The position numbers were made by a program, and so were the translations under genes. Positions 5,464 to 14,436 of a stretch of 64,000 nucleotides of DNA are shown here, piece by piece. Source of the stretch: Catonella massiliensis (GTDB lineage: Bacteria > Bacillota > Clostridia > Lachnospirales > Lachnospiraceae); the NCBI RefSeq assembly GCF_016651435.1, contig NZ_JAEPRJ010000001.1:2170001-2234000 (forward strand), in the 5' to 3' direction. Below the pieces are notes generated by a model. That model saw only the letters and a list, made by a program, of their open reading frames with translations, did no database searches and was not told the origin of the DNA. Within the stretch, counting starts at the first letter, position 1, and every line of letters starts with the position of its first letter.

Positions 5464-7782
5464 ATGCAATTTAAAGAATTTGTACAAAAGCTGTTCTCTG
5501 CGATTAGTGATGGAGAAAGTACCAGCAGCTTTACTAAGACCATGTTGGAGAATATCGTTACTGAAAAAGGGTTGGATATTCTGAATGGTTATCAACCAAG
5601 CAGCTATAGAGCCTATTATAATGGCAATACCTCAATCACAAAAATTTCTAAAAAAATAAATGCACATATTGAGCATATGGAATTTGTTGCTTATATTGGT
5701 GATCTTTCTGATGCTTCGGTTGAACAATTATGCAGGATATTTAAAGAAGATATTCCTAATATTGAGCCACTAAATGCTCCTGAAAAGCTTGCTGAACTAT
5801 TTGCAAAAATTATTACGGATGCTGCCGGAGCAAAGAAAAAAACTTTTACAAAGAGCAAAAAACTTAAATCTGATGAGCCAGTCGAGATTTCCATTAGTGG
5901 CGTATCTGAGCATACACCAAAACCTCAGACATTCAAAAAATACTTAACCTCCGCTTCAACTTACTACTCTACAAAGAAAACCTTACTATATGCTGAAGAG
6001 CCACGTCCTTTTTATGAGTTATATGTCTGCAATGACATTCAGCGTCATAACAGGTTACTTTATTTAGAGGATGCTATCAGAGATGTCACAATAAAAAAAT
6101 TGGAAAAAGAAGCAAAATATATTATTATTCAGGGATTGGGTGGAATTGGAAAGTCAATGCTGCTTACACATTTATTTCTATCTTCTGCCAAACAGGTTGA
6201 AACTACCGATAGTATTCCTCTTATGCTTTCGCTAAAAGATTATAAAGATACCACAATCACTATGATTGATTTTATATGCAAATCTGTAAATGAATATGAC
6301 TCAGACATTTCAACGGCGGAAATTACAGATTTCCTTAGACAAAAGCGTCTTATTCTTTTACTGGATGGACTGGATGAAATACAGCTATCCAGCAGAGATG
6401 CCTTTAACCAGAGTTTAGAAGTATTAATAAAATCATATCCCGGTAACACTATAGTTATTACTTCCCGCCCTGTGAATTCATTTATTTCCTATTCAAAGTT
6501 TACTATCTTTGATATTCAGGATCTTACCAAGGAGCAAGCTCTTGAGTTAATAAGAAAGATAGATTTTTGGGACAAGGACGGTAAGAATAGTTTTCTGGAA
6601 GCTTTAGACAGTAACTTATATAACACTCATCGTGAGTTTGCAAGCAATCCTCTCCTGTTAACCATAATGCTTATGACTTATTCCTCTTTTGGAGAGGTTC
6701 CTGCTAAAATGCATGTATTTTACTCAAAGGCTTATGAAACTATGGCTCGCTTACATGATGCTTCAAAAGGCTCATTCAAACGACCATTTCATACAGGGCT
6801 TACTCCGGAAGAATTTGCAAAATATTTTGCAAAGTTTTGCGCTATGACATATAAAGATGAAATCCTTGAGTTTGATTCCAGTAGTTTTGCATCATATATG
6901 GAAAAGGTTTTAAAAACAGGTAAATCTGAGCATCAAAGTATCTCATCTCGTGATTTCCTGTTAGATCTCACAGAGAACCTCTGTATTATGTACCAGGAAG
7001 GTGAACATTATTATTTCATTCATCGTTCCTTTCAAGAGTACTTTGCTGCTGTTTGCTTTTCTTCCGGATATGATGACAAACTTATCAAAGTAGGTGATTT
7101 TTTTGAAAAAGCAAATAATCGCTCCTACACCGACAGAACATTTGATATGCTTTACGACATGATTCCTGAAAAGGTAGAACGCTTTGTGTTTCTTCCATTC
7201 TTAGAACATTTATTAGGTAGCTTTGAAAAAGAGGGCATGGGTGAGTATTGGGAGTTCTTAGAAAAACTATACCCTTTTATTTACTTTGGAGAGGTAACTT
7301 CAGATGAACTCTACTTCAACACAGCAAATTCATTTTTATATCGTTTTATCATAAAAGAAAAACAATTGGCGATTGAATTTGAACCCTATAACTACGATTG
7401 GCCTAATGATGTTTATAATTTTGTAGATAAAGTTTGGGTTGACGCCTATATTGAATTTCTGGATGATGAAGCCTATGAAAGGTTCCCAGACTGTAAATCT
7501 ATTCCAAAGGACTTGCTTCGATATACCACTTTGGTTGAAGAAAGTGAATTACCTCATCTCTACTTTGATTATTTTGGAAAACCTAACGTAGAGGGTGTTA
7601 CGATTGGGATTAATATCAAAAAACTAAGAGAAAATTCTAAACAATATACTATGCTAAAAAACTATATGGAACAGGATGACTTCCCACTTTTTCGCGAGTA
7701 TAGGAATATCAGAAACTATTACCATAACTTAAAGAAACGTACTAAGTTGGAAACATCATCCGATGACCTATTTGATAATTAA
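5464..7782 (+). CDS. NACHT-domain STAND NTPase, copy A
   Basis: This 772-aa protein starts at MQFKEF, which has GGGAGG upstream; the longer frame from 5431 overlaps the -10 box. An N-terminal helical region (1-115, motif SSYRAYYNGN) is followed by a linker and a NACHT ATPase: Walker A GLGGIGKS at 224-231, Walker B LILLLDGLDE around 296-305, TSRP at 333-336, and the winged-helix region with HRSFQEYF from 520. The C-terminal ~220 residues have no recognised repeats. NACHT proteins are signal-sensing switches, and several bacterial ones protect against phage. It is 15 bp upstream of an exported-protein gene, an obligate-looking pair repeated in the array. The N- and C-terminal regions differ from copy B much more than the ATPase core does. 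Confidence 0.88.
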   Translation: MQFKEFVQKLFSAISDGESTSSFTKTMLENIVTEKGLDILNGYQPSSYRAYYNGNTSITKISKKINAHIEHMEFVAYIGDLSDASVEQLCRIFKEDIPNIEPLNAPEKLAELFAKIITDAAGAKKKTFTKSKKLKSDEPVEISISGVSEHTPKPQTFKKYLTSASTYYSTKKTLLYAEEPRPFYELYVCNDIQRHNRLLYLEDAIRDVTIKKLEKEAKYIIIQGLGGIGKSMLLTHLFLSSAKQVETTDSIPLMLSLKDYKDTTITMIDFICKSVNEYDSDISTAEITDFLRQKRLILLLDGLDEIQLSSRDAFNQSLEVLIKSYPGNTIVITSRPVNSFISYSKFTIFDIQDLTKEQALELIRKIDFWDKDGKNSFLEALDSNLYNTHREFASNPLLLTIMLMTYSSFGEVPAKMHVFYSKAYETMARLHDASKGSFKRPFHTGLTPEEFAKYFAKFCAMTYKDEILEFDSSSFASYMEKVLKTGKSEHQSISSRDFLLDLTENLCIMYQEGEHYYFIHRSFQEYFAAVCFSSGYDDKLIKVGDFFEKANNRSYTDRTFDMLYDMIPEKVERFVFLPFLEHLLGSFEKEGMGEYWEFLEKLYPFIYFGEVTSDELYFNTANSFLYRFIIKEKQLAIEFEPYNYDWPNDVYNFVDKVWVDAYIEFLDDEAYERFPDCKSIPKDLLRYTTLVEESELPHLYFDYFGKPNVEGVTIGINIKKLRENSKQYTMLKNYMEQDDFPLFREYRNIRNYYHNLKKRTKLETSSDDLFDN

Positions 7783-7797
7783 GAAAGGACAATTGAT

Positions 7798-9330
7798 ATG
7801 AAGAAAAAACTAATTGCACTTGTACTACTCTTTACCCTGTTTTTTAGCACCTTGTCTCAAGTTACAGAAGCTAAGACAAAGCAAAAGAAGCTTGACTACA
7901 GCAAGATGCCTTACCTTGATACCCTTATATACAATAAAGACTATAAACACTCTAAATATTTCAGTGGAGCGAGAAAATATCTAAAACTTTTAGAAGAGGC
8001 TGCTAAAACCCAGGAAATAACTCCTGAGCTTAAGCGTGCTGAGCTTTTTGTTGACAGCGATCTTGACTATGAAATTACTCATACCAATAAGTACGGTCCT
8101 AATTTTTATGGTTCTTTGTCAGATGGCGCACTTGCACTTTTTCTAGATAGAATGAAATCTTTTCATCCTATCCCATTGGAAACAAACTTCGATTCACTTA
8201 TATATGAGCTGGATGACACCACTAAAATCAACACAGCATTGGGTTATATCTGCTTAAAAATCCTACAGGACAGGAATCCAAAAGCTACTGAGTACGACTG
8301 TAAAATGGATTATGAAATAGGCAATTCCATCCAATCTCAAATTAAGTTTATAAAGGATAATGCAATTCTACCTAAAAACTACCTTACAGGACTACGTAAA
8401 AGGCTATCTGCAAATAGGTTTTATAAATTATATATCAGCAATTACGAAAAATATGAAAAACAAAATAACAACAGTAAGTACCTATACAACAAGAATGAGA
8501 TTGTCCCTGCTCCTTGGAGAGCTGACAACTTTTTTGTTACTCCTATAGTGATTGGTGGATATAAAAAGGGATTTAATCCCAAGACAGATAAATACCTAAA
8601 TATCTTCTGTAATGCAAACTTTACTTATGATGACGCCATAACTTCACCCCCTGATATTAAAGCATACATATATGACAAATCAGGTAACCTTGTGGATACA
8701 TTAAAGCCTACATATCAGTATAAGAGTAATTATCTTGGCTCATTTATATTTACAGTAAACAATACCGCCAAATATCTTAAAAATGGTAAATACAAAGTCA
8801 CCGTTAAAATGAAGGCTAAGAATGGCAAAGATAAGCTCTACGCTGAAAAATCGGGGGCTTTCACAGTTACAGATAAGAATGTGTATGGAAGTTATAGAAG
8901 AGTTCCTATTTACCCTGCAGATGCCTTTGACAGTAGAGCTATTAATGAGGTTAAAAATAAAAAATTTAAGAATATAGGAAACATCAGTCATACAAGATTG
9001 GCTTACAATATTTATAAATATCTGAAGACTTCCAAATATACTGAAGTAAGTGACAATGTTCGAATAAAGTATTTTTCGGATAAAGCTTATAACAATAATA
9101 AGCTATTATATGACTCATTTTGTAGAACAGAATGTTTATGCAGATTTTCATACATACTCAGCGGGCTTAGTTATTATGAGATTTTGCGCCAAGACTTCCG
9201 CTTTGATTATAACGATACTTTAGAGGGGTTTATATATGCACTTGGCATACCACCTCAGGAATTTTCAAAGTACTATAAACATTATAAAGGACCTGATTAT
9301 TCCGGTGTGGTGCCATTTAGAGAAATGTAG
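7798..9330 (+). CDS. Array exported protein, copy 2
   Basis: This is a 510-aa protein with a clear Sec signal peptide (MKKKLIALVLLFTLFFSTLS, likely cleaved near EA-KT) and no lipobox or anchor. After a variable region comes a nearly invariant central segment (about 240-370; FFVTPIVIGGYKKGFNP, then NNTAKYLKNGKYKV) predicted from sequence to be beta-sandwich-like. A variable C-terminal part follows with the conserved motif LLYDSFCRTECLC. No family was recognised. It follows the NACHT gene by 15 bp and shares its transcript. The mosaic of invariant signal peptide and core with variable flanks suggests recombination or diversifying pressure. It could be a surface ligand, an immunity factor or an effector; I cannot choose. 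Confidence 0.8.
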   Translation: MKKKLIALVLLFTLFFSTLSQVTEAKTKQKKLDYSKMPYLDTLIYNKDYKHSKYFSGARKYLKLLEEAAKTQEITPELKRAELFVDSDLDYEITHTNKYGPNFYGSLSDGALALFLDRMKSFHPIPLETNFDSLIYELDDTTKINTALGYICLKILQDRNPKATEYDCKMDYEIGNSIQSQIKFIKDNAILPKNYLTGLRKRLSANRFYKLYISNYEKYEKQNNNSKYLYNKNEIVPAPWRADNFFVTPIVIGGYKKGFNPKTDKYLNIFCNANFTYDDAITSPPDIKAYIYDKSGNLVDTLKPTYQYKSNYLGSFIFTVNNTAKYLKNGKYKVTVKMKAKNGKDKLYAEKSGAFTVTDKNVYGSYRRVPIYPADAFDSRAINEVKNKKFKNIGNISHTRLAYNIYKYLKTSKYTEVSDNVRIKYFSDKAYNNNKLLYDSFCRTECLCRFSYILSGLSYYEILRQDFRFDYNDTLEGFIYALGIPPQEFSKYYKHYKGPDYSGVVPFREM

Positions 9331-9350
9331 TTATATTTAATATCTAAGCA

Positions 9351-9374
9351 GAGGCTGCCTTATGTGGCAGCCTC
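9351..9374. terminator. Bidirectional terminator (copy 2)
   Basis: A perfect 9-bp stem, GAGGCTGCC paired with GGCAGCCTC with a 6-base loop, lies between convergent genes at the same position as in the other modules. Confidence 0.75.
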
Positions 9375-9390
9375 AAATATTTAGCTATCT

Positions 9391-10299
9391 TCAATTGTTT
9401 TTATTAATAGCAGTTATTTCTTTAGATGCCAATTCCCAGTTTTTAACTATATATATTGCATCCCAATCATTTACTATAGTTTTCTTTTTCGCATCCTTTT
9501 TATCTACTGTTTCTTTATTCTCATTTGCTGAGAATGTAAGGTTGTTGTTACTGTCTATATGCATGCTTTCAATTTCAAATTTTTTTGCGTTTTTATTTGT
9601 AAATACTTCATATCCAACAAAAGTACAACTTTCATAATGATATTTTAGGATATAGCTTGACTTAAATACCCACGCTTTATCTTTCTTATCCCTTTTTTTC
9701 TCTGCAAGTATAAAATATAAATATCCGTCTTTATAAAATATATCCTGCGCCTCAGTATTATTAACATCAATTGCTAATTCATCAGGATATCCAAAAACTT
9801 TTATATTCTCCGCTTTATACTCTATAGACTCTGAAATAATACTTGAAAAATAAATTCTATACCTTGTTTTTCTATCATTTTGACCGCTAAAGTGTACTAT
9901 AAATGAGTTGTCACCTACAGCAGTTGCAATTGAACTAATATTGATGTCTAATTGCTCTATATTTATTTTAGTGCCAGACTCATGTTCTTTTTTTAGTAAC
10001 TCTGATGTAGGCAGCTTGACAATGTAATTCTCATCAGTTGCAACATAAAGATTGTCACCACTCAAAGTCAAACTATTAGCATGCCCCAGACGTTCATAAT
10101 TGTGAGTTCGTGATGGGGTTACAAAACCTTTTTCTTTTTTAGCTGACTTATAGTTTTTAATTACGTATAAACACTGCTTCTCATTATCTGTGCTTGATTT
10201 AACACAGTATAACGTTTCGTTGCTATCAATGGCTATACCGCCCATGTTAGAACAATCATTCTTATCTTTTATCCTATATAATAATTCCATTTTACTCAT
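9391..10299 (-). CDS. Signal-less beta-propeller-like protein, copy B
   Basis: This 302-aa paralog of 774-1592 has its start chosen at MSKMELLYRI after AAGGAG. It has the same blade-like motifs (NMGGIAIDSNETLYC, HANSLTLSGDNLYVATDENY, ISSIATAVGDNSFIVHFSG, AQDIFYKDGYLYFILAEK, FEIESMHIDSNNNLTFSANE), but loops between them differ in length and sequence. There is no signal peptide. It is last in the leftward unit behind the identical holin cassette. Remote resemblance to helveticin-J-like bacteriocins is noted as a hypothesis. The divergence from copy A contrasts with the identity of the holin and regulator proteins. Confidence 0.7.
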   Translation of the reverse strand: MSKMELLYRIKDKNDCSNMGGIAIDSNETLYCVKSSTDNEKQCLYVIKNYKSAKKEKGFVTPSRTHNYERLGHANSLTLSGDNLYVATDENYIVKLPTSELLKKEHESGTKINIEQLDINISSIATAVGDNSFIVHFSGQNDRKTRYRIYFSSIISESIEYKAENIKVFGYPDELAIDVNNTEAQDIFYKDGYLYFILAEKKRDKKDKAWVFKSSYILKYHYESCTFVGYEVFTNKNAKKFEIESMHIDSNNNLTFSANENKETVDKKDAKKKTIVNDWDAIYIVKNWELASKEITAINKNN

Positions 10300-10510
10300 A
10301 ATCTTTCTCTCCTTAATCATTATTCTTTGTTTCCACTTCTTTCATTGGGATTGGTTTCATATCTTCATTTAGCTATCTATAGCCCATTAAGGCTATGTAA
10401 TATACAGCTTTAGTTAGCTGGTGCTCTTATAGAGCAAAATCTTTTATTACCAAAAGCTCTAGATTTCACTTTTAACCACCTCCTTCTACTTAGTAGCCTT
10501 GGCGGATGGC
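10300..10510 (-). promoter_or_regulatory. Conserved structured leader (copy B)
   Basis: Practically identical to 1593-1803: same GGAGGTGG site, mini-ORF, hairpins and 15-codon ORF ending on the propeller ribosome site. Confidence 0.55.
10410..10469 (-). CDS. 19-aa mini-ORF in leader (copy B)
   Basis: GTG start with GGAGG upstream, encoding the same 19 residues as 1703-1762 (MKSRAFGNKRFCSIRAPAN). It overlaps the GCTCT/AGAGC hairpin. Confidence 0.4.
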   Translation of the reverse strand: MKSRAFGNKRFCSIRAPAN

Positions 10511-10524
10511 TTAAAAGGACGTTT
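10486..10524 (-). repeat. Gene-end repeat at holin 3' end, copy B
   Basis: Same sequence as 1779-1817, with KTSF-stop and the +1-frame continuation KPSAKATK. Confidence 0.5.
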
Positions 10525-10768
10525 TGGATATCTTTCTATCATTTCCATTAAGTTCAGCTACATCAGTCATGCCTTCACTAATAATGTAAGATACAAGTGT
10601 TCCAAGTGCTGATATAATGGCTGCTACATGCTCTATCGTAAGACTATTAATATTTAATACAGTCAGCATTGCGGTTGAAAAACCTATAATTGCAACCCAA
10701 AACTTTCTCGATGTTAGTTTTCTTCTCCAATCAATCTTAGTTTCTTCAACATTTTTAGATACTTTCAT
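10511..10768 (-). CDS. Phage-type holin, copy B
   Basis: This 85-aa protein is identical to 1804-2061, with two membrane segments and a basic N-terminus. Here the locus is uninterrupted: it starts 17 bp after the 107-aa gene stop, with AAAGAAAGGAAA as ribosome site. It therefore shows the ancestral arrangement in which the regulator, the 107-aa protein and the holin are contiguous. No lysin is encoded in the unit. Confidence 0.8.
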   Translation of the reverse strand: MKVSKNVEETKIDWRRKLTSRKFWVAIIGFSTAMLTVLNINSLTIEHVAAIISALGTLVSYIISEGMTDVAELNGNDRKISKTSF

Positions 10769-10785
10769 TTCAGCATTTCCTTTCT

Positions 10786-11109
10786 TTAATTTATTTTACA
10801 ATTTTCTTCAACTTCTATCGGGAGATTCATAAACCTTCGATGCATATCATCCATTACTCCATTTTCTCCCAACACATGGTACTGTTTATACATATTCTCA
10901 ACTGTTTGGCGGTCTGAATAATTAACATAGCCCTGTTTAAAGAATTCTCTGTATAAATATAAAAGCCTCTCTCTCAAAAGTGCTTGCACGCCTAGCTGTA
11001 AGGCTTTTGTCTGCTTATCACTATTTTTGATACTTTTTAGTATATTTAACCAAAATCCTCCTATCAAAGACGGTATCCCAAATAGTGCTAACCAATTAAA
11101 TAACGTCAC
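10786..11109 (-). CDS. Phage-lysis-module-type small membrane protein, copy B
   Basis: This 107-aa protein is identical to 4148-4471 and starts at GTG behind AAAGGAGATGATAAA. It has one N-terminal membrane segment and the ALLRER...MYKQYHVLGENGV motifs typical of proteins next to holins in clostridial prophages. Function is unproven. Confidence 0.7.
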   Translation of the reverse strand: MTLFNWLALFGIPSLIGGFWLNILKSIKNSDKQTKALQLGVQALLRERLLYLYREFFKQGYVNYSDRQTVENMYKQYHVLGENGVMDDMHRRFMNLPIEVEENCKIN

Positions 11110-11183
11110 TTTATCATCTCCTTTCTTTAACTTGATACTTCGTTTACAGATACAAGAAGTACATTTTTAATCTATATTACCTC

Positions 11184-11223
11184 CTACTTAATAGCCTTAG
11201 CTAAAGCTCTAAAAGGACGTCTT
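11184..11223 (-). repeat. Gene-end repeat at regulator 3' end, copy B
   Basis: Same sequence as 4546-4585, with KTSF-stop and the +1-frame continuation RALAKAIK. Confidence 0.5.
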
Positions 11224-11730
11224 CAAATAATTATCTTTAAGTTTTTTTATTGCCCTTCTATAGCGATGGCTGACATTGTTCGCAATATCTCCTGTCAAAT
11301 CTGCATATTCTCCAACTGACATCCCATCAAGTGCTATAGCAATTACCATCTCTGCTGTACTTTGCTTTAGAATTCTGCGTATTTTCTGGCACACTTCTTC
11401 ATACTCCCAATTATCGTTTCTTTCCATCTCTTCTTTACAAAATATAGTTGGATCTTTTACCTCATCCATTTGAGGTTCGAGGATAACATCATCATCTTCT
11501 TCTCTACTTCTTTTACTGCTTAGTCCTCTATGCCTTTCAAACTTGTGCAGATTATTGTATTCAGGTTTATTGAAACCCTCATCCCAAGCATCCTGAATAA
11601 GTAGTTCCAGTTCTTCCTCAGACAGGTTTTTATCATATTTTAATGATAAGCTTTCCATCAGTTCTTCAGCTTCCTTTGAGTTCAGATTTATTATCTGATT
11701 TTTATTTTCATATCTGACTATAAGTTGCAT
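11209..11730 (-). CDS. Sigma-70 region-4-like regulator, copy B
   Basis: This 173-aa protein is identical to 4571-5092; I noticed one silent T/C difference near the start (NQIINLN region). A C-terminal helix-turn-helix is at about 128-165. It leads the leftward unit and is divergent from NACHT copy B. Two identical regulators would be expected to cross-activate both cassettes. Confidence 0.75.
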   Translation of the reverse strand: MQLIVRYENKNQIINLNSKEAEELMESLSLKYDKNLSEEELELLIQDAWDEGFNKPEYNNLHKFERHRGLSSKRSREEDDDVILEPQMDEVKDPTIFCKEEMERNDNWEYEEVCQKIRRILKQSTAEMVIAIALDGMSVGEYADLTGDIANNVSHRYRRAIKKLKDNYLKTSF

Positions 11731-11861
11731 AATATGTGCTCCTTTCTTCTAAAGAATCCCAAGAAGCGGAACACATAAAAAATCTGAAAATATTAAGACA
11801 ACACCATATTGCAAAGCCAAAAATGAGCATAGTAAAATACGGTGGATACATCTTCATCTTT

Positions 11862-11883
11862 TATACAGTTTTAATACTGTATA
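11862..11883. promoter_or_regulatory. Palindromic operator candidate, copy B
   Basis: TATACAGT-TTTAAT-ACTGTATA, identical to 5224-5245. Confidence 0.5.
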
Positions 11884-12049
11884 GATTCTCTATGTATCCC
11901 GCCGTCCTGATGGCCATCTCGGACTTTGAGATTAATATTTATTGGGTAGATAATTTAGTAATTGGGTGCTATAATAGAATGTGAAATAGATAGCTTATAC
12001 TAATCTTTCTACCTTTTTCTTTGATACAATTAAATTATAATTTATCAAG

Positions 12050-12077
12050 TTGGTATAATTGGTTAGTGTAGTATAGG
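12050..12077 (+). promoter_or_regulatory. Promoter of NACHT gene, copy B
   Basis: TTGGTA, 16-bp spacer, TATAGG, aligned with the copy A promoter; GGGAGG then leads to the ATG at 12100. Confidence 0.5.
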
Positions 12078-12099
12078 AATGGATACGGGAGGATATTAG

Positions 12100-14421
12100 A
12101 TGCAATTTAATGAATTTGCCCAAAAGTTATCTCAAGTAATAAGAGCTGGCGCAAATACCTGTACGTTTACTAAAACCATATTAGAAGCCATCATTATTGA
12201 AGATGGACATAATATACTTGATAGCAAAAAAGAGAGTAGCTATAAAAATTATTTTAATGGAAACACTAAAATTAGTGGTATTTCTAAGAAAATAGCTATT
12301 TATGTCGATCCTAAAGAATTTATAAAATACCTCAAAATATTCCCTAAGAATACAAATAAACAGTTATATAATATTTTTAAGGATGACATAGATGATATAA
12401 ATCCATCAAATACTTACGAGAAAATTGCGGAATTGTTTGCAAATATAATTATTGAAGCCTCTGGCACAAAGAAAAATACAGTTAAAGGAAATAAGAAATG
12501 TGATACTTATACGCCATTAAAGTTATCTCCTAATGATATACCCAAACGCTTACCAATAACGCAGACATTCCAAAAGTATCTTAATGATGCTTCAGTTTAC
12601 TACTCTACAAAAAAGACTCTACTGTTTGCTGAAAAACCTTGCCCTTTTTATGACTTATATGTGTGCAATGACATTAGGCGTAATAAGCTATTTGAATCGG
12701 TAGAATCTATAAGCGGTGTCACTGTTGAAAAGTTAGAGCAGGAAGCAAAGTATATTATTATCCAGGGACTAGGCGGGATTGGAAAATCTATGCTGATGAC
12801 ACATTTGTTTCTTTCTTCTGCTAAACAGGTCGAAACTACGGGAAGCATTCCACTGTTGCTTTCGCTAAAAGATTACAAAGATAGTGATAGTAGTATAGTT
12901 GACTTTATACTCAAATCTGTAAATGAATATGATTTGAGTATTTCTAAAGAGGATATTATTGATTCCCTAGAGCAAAAACGTCTTATTCTTTTACTTGACG
13001 GTCTGGATGAAATACAATCCTCCATACGAGATACTTTTAATCAACATTTAGAGTCACTACTAAAAGCATATTCTGGCAATACTATAATTATTACCTCCCG
13101 TCCTGTTCATATGTTCATTTCCTATTCTAAGTTTACAATCTTTGATATACAGGATCTAACTAAAGAACAGGCACTTGAACTTATAGGAAAGTTGGACTTT
13201 TGGGACAAAGAAGGCAAAGCTAGTTTTATGATAGCTTTAGACAGGAATCTTTACAGCACTCATAAAGAATTTGCCAGCAACCCTCTCCTATTAACCATTA
13301 TGCTTATGACATATTCTTCTTTTGGAGAGGTTCCTGCTAAAATGCATGTTTTTTATTCGAAGGCTTATGAAACTATGGCTCGTTTGCATGATGCCTCAAA
13401 GGGTTCATTTAAGCGTCCATTACATACTAAGCTTACTCCAGAAGAATTTGCAAAATATTTTGCACAATTCTGTGCCAGAACATATATGGACGAAGTCCTT
13501 GAGTTTGATTCTTTACATTTTACAGAGTATATGAAAAAGGTTTTAAAAACTGCCGATCCAGAACATCGAAATATTTTACCTCGTGCTTTTTTGTTGGATT
13601 TAACAGAAAATCTGTGTATTATGTATAGTGAAGGAGAACGATACTATTTTATTCATCGTTCTTTTCAAGAATATTTTACAGCTGTTTACTTTGCGTCTGA
13701 ATATGATACTAACCTTGTTAAAGTAGGAAATTATTTTGAAAACTTAAGAAATCGTTCCTATACAGACAGAACATTTGACATGCTTTACGATATGATTCCT
13801 CAAAAAATAGAACGTTTTATATTTCTTCCGTTTTTAGAAAAACTAATAAGTGGTTTTGAAAAAGAAGGGGAAGGTGAAAGGGAGTATTGGGAGTTTTTAA
13901 AAACCATATATCCTGTTCTTTACTTTGAAGAGGGAGATGTGGGAGTTTCTTACTTAAACATTGCAAGCTCATTTTTATATCGTTTTATTATATATGATAA
14001 AAATTTAGATGTTGTATCAGAGCTTGATTATTGTGAATGGCCTAGCGAAATATATGAATTACCAACCAGAAATTGGGTTAATGCATATAGTAATTTTTTG
14101 GTTGATGAAGCTTATGATAGATTCCCGGATTATGATTCTATCCCTCACAGCCTTCTCCTATCTACTGAATTGGTTGAAGAGGATGAACTTCCTTCCCTCT
14201 ATTCTGACTACTTTGGAGATCCGAAAGTGGAAGGTATGACAATTGATATTGAAATTTCCGAACTTATAGAAGAGCCTGAACAGTATATTACGCTAAAAAA
14301 TTATATGGAGCAGGATGACTTCCCACTTTGTCGCGAGTATAAGAATATTAAAAACTATTACCATAACTTAAAGAAACGTACTAAGTTGGAAACATCATCC
14401 GAAGACCTATTCGATAATTAA
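12100..14421 (+). CDS. NACHT-domain STAND NTPase, copy B
   Basis: This 773-aa paralog of 5464-7782 has Walker A GLGGIGKS at 223-230, Walker B LILLLDGLDE, TSRP, and the HRSFQEYF winged-helix motif. The first ~115 residues and the last ~180 before the final LKKRTKLETSS tail are much less similar to copy A than the ATPase core, where long stretches match (for example LLTIMLMTYSSFGEVPAKMH). That is the pattern expected if the terminal regions carry specificity. It starts at MQFNEF after GGGAGG and ends 15 bp before its exported partner. Bacterial NACHT proteins are known defence or signal switches; the trigger here is unknown. Confidence 0.88.
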   Translation: MQFNEFAQKLSQVIRAGANTCTFTKTILEAIIIEDGHNILDSKKESSYKNYFNGNTKISGISKKIAIYVDPKEFIKYLKIFPKNTNKQLYNIFKDDIDDINPSNTYEKIAELFANIIIEASGTKKNTVKGNKKCDTYTPLKLSPNDIPKRLPITQTFQKYLNDASVYYSTKKTLLFAEKPCPFYDLYVCNDIRRNKLFESVESISGVTVEKLEQEAKYIIIQGLGGIGKSMLMTHLFLSSAKQVETTGSIPLLLSLKDYKDSDSSIVDFILKSVNEYDLSISKEDIIDSLEQKRLILLLDGLDEIQSSIRDTFNQHLESLLKAYSGNTIIITSRPVHMFISYSKFTIFDIQDLTKEQALELIGKLDFWDKEGKASFMIALDRNLYSTHKEFASNPLLLTIMLMTYSSFGEVPAKMHVFYSKAYETMARLHDASKGSFKRPLHTKLTPEEFAKYFAQFCARTYMDEVLEFDSLHFTEYMKKVLKTADPEHRNILPRAFLLDLTENLCIMYSEGERYYFIHRSFQEYFTAVYFASEYDTNLVKVGNYFENLRNRSYTDRTFDMLYDMIPQKIERFIFLPFLEKLISGFEKEGEGEREYWEFLKTIYPVLYFEEGDVGVSYLNIASSFLYRFIIYDKNLDVVSELDYCEWPSEIYELPTRNWVNAYSNFLVDEAYDRFPDYDSIPHSLLLSTELVEEDELPSLYSDYFGDPKVEGMTIDIEISELIEEPEQYITLKNYMEQDDFPLCREYKNIKNYYHNLKKRTKLETSSEDLFDN

Positions 14422-14436
14422 GAAAGGACAATTGAT

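Larger units (their letters stand above)
11731..12099. promoter_or_regulatory. Divergent intergenic region, copy B
   Basis: The 369 bp hold the regulator ribosome site, the same palindrome as copy A (11862-11883) and the NACHT promoter at 12050-12077. Near-identity with copy A stops around 11937, so the NACHT-proximal half belongs to the variable part of the module. The plus-strand frame 11736-11984 is considered non-coding. Confidence 0.6.
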
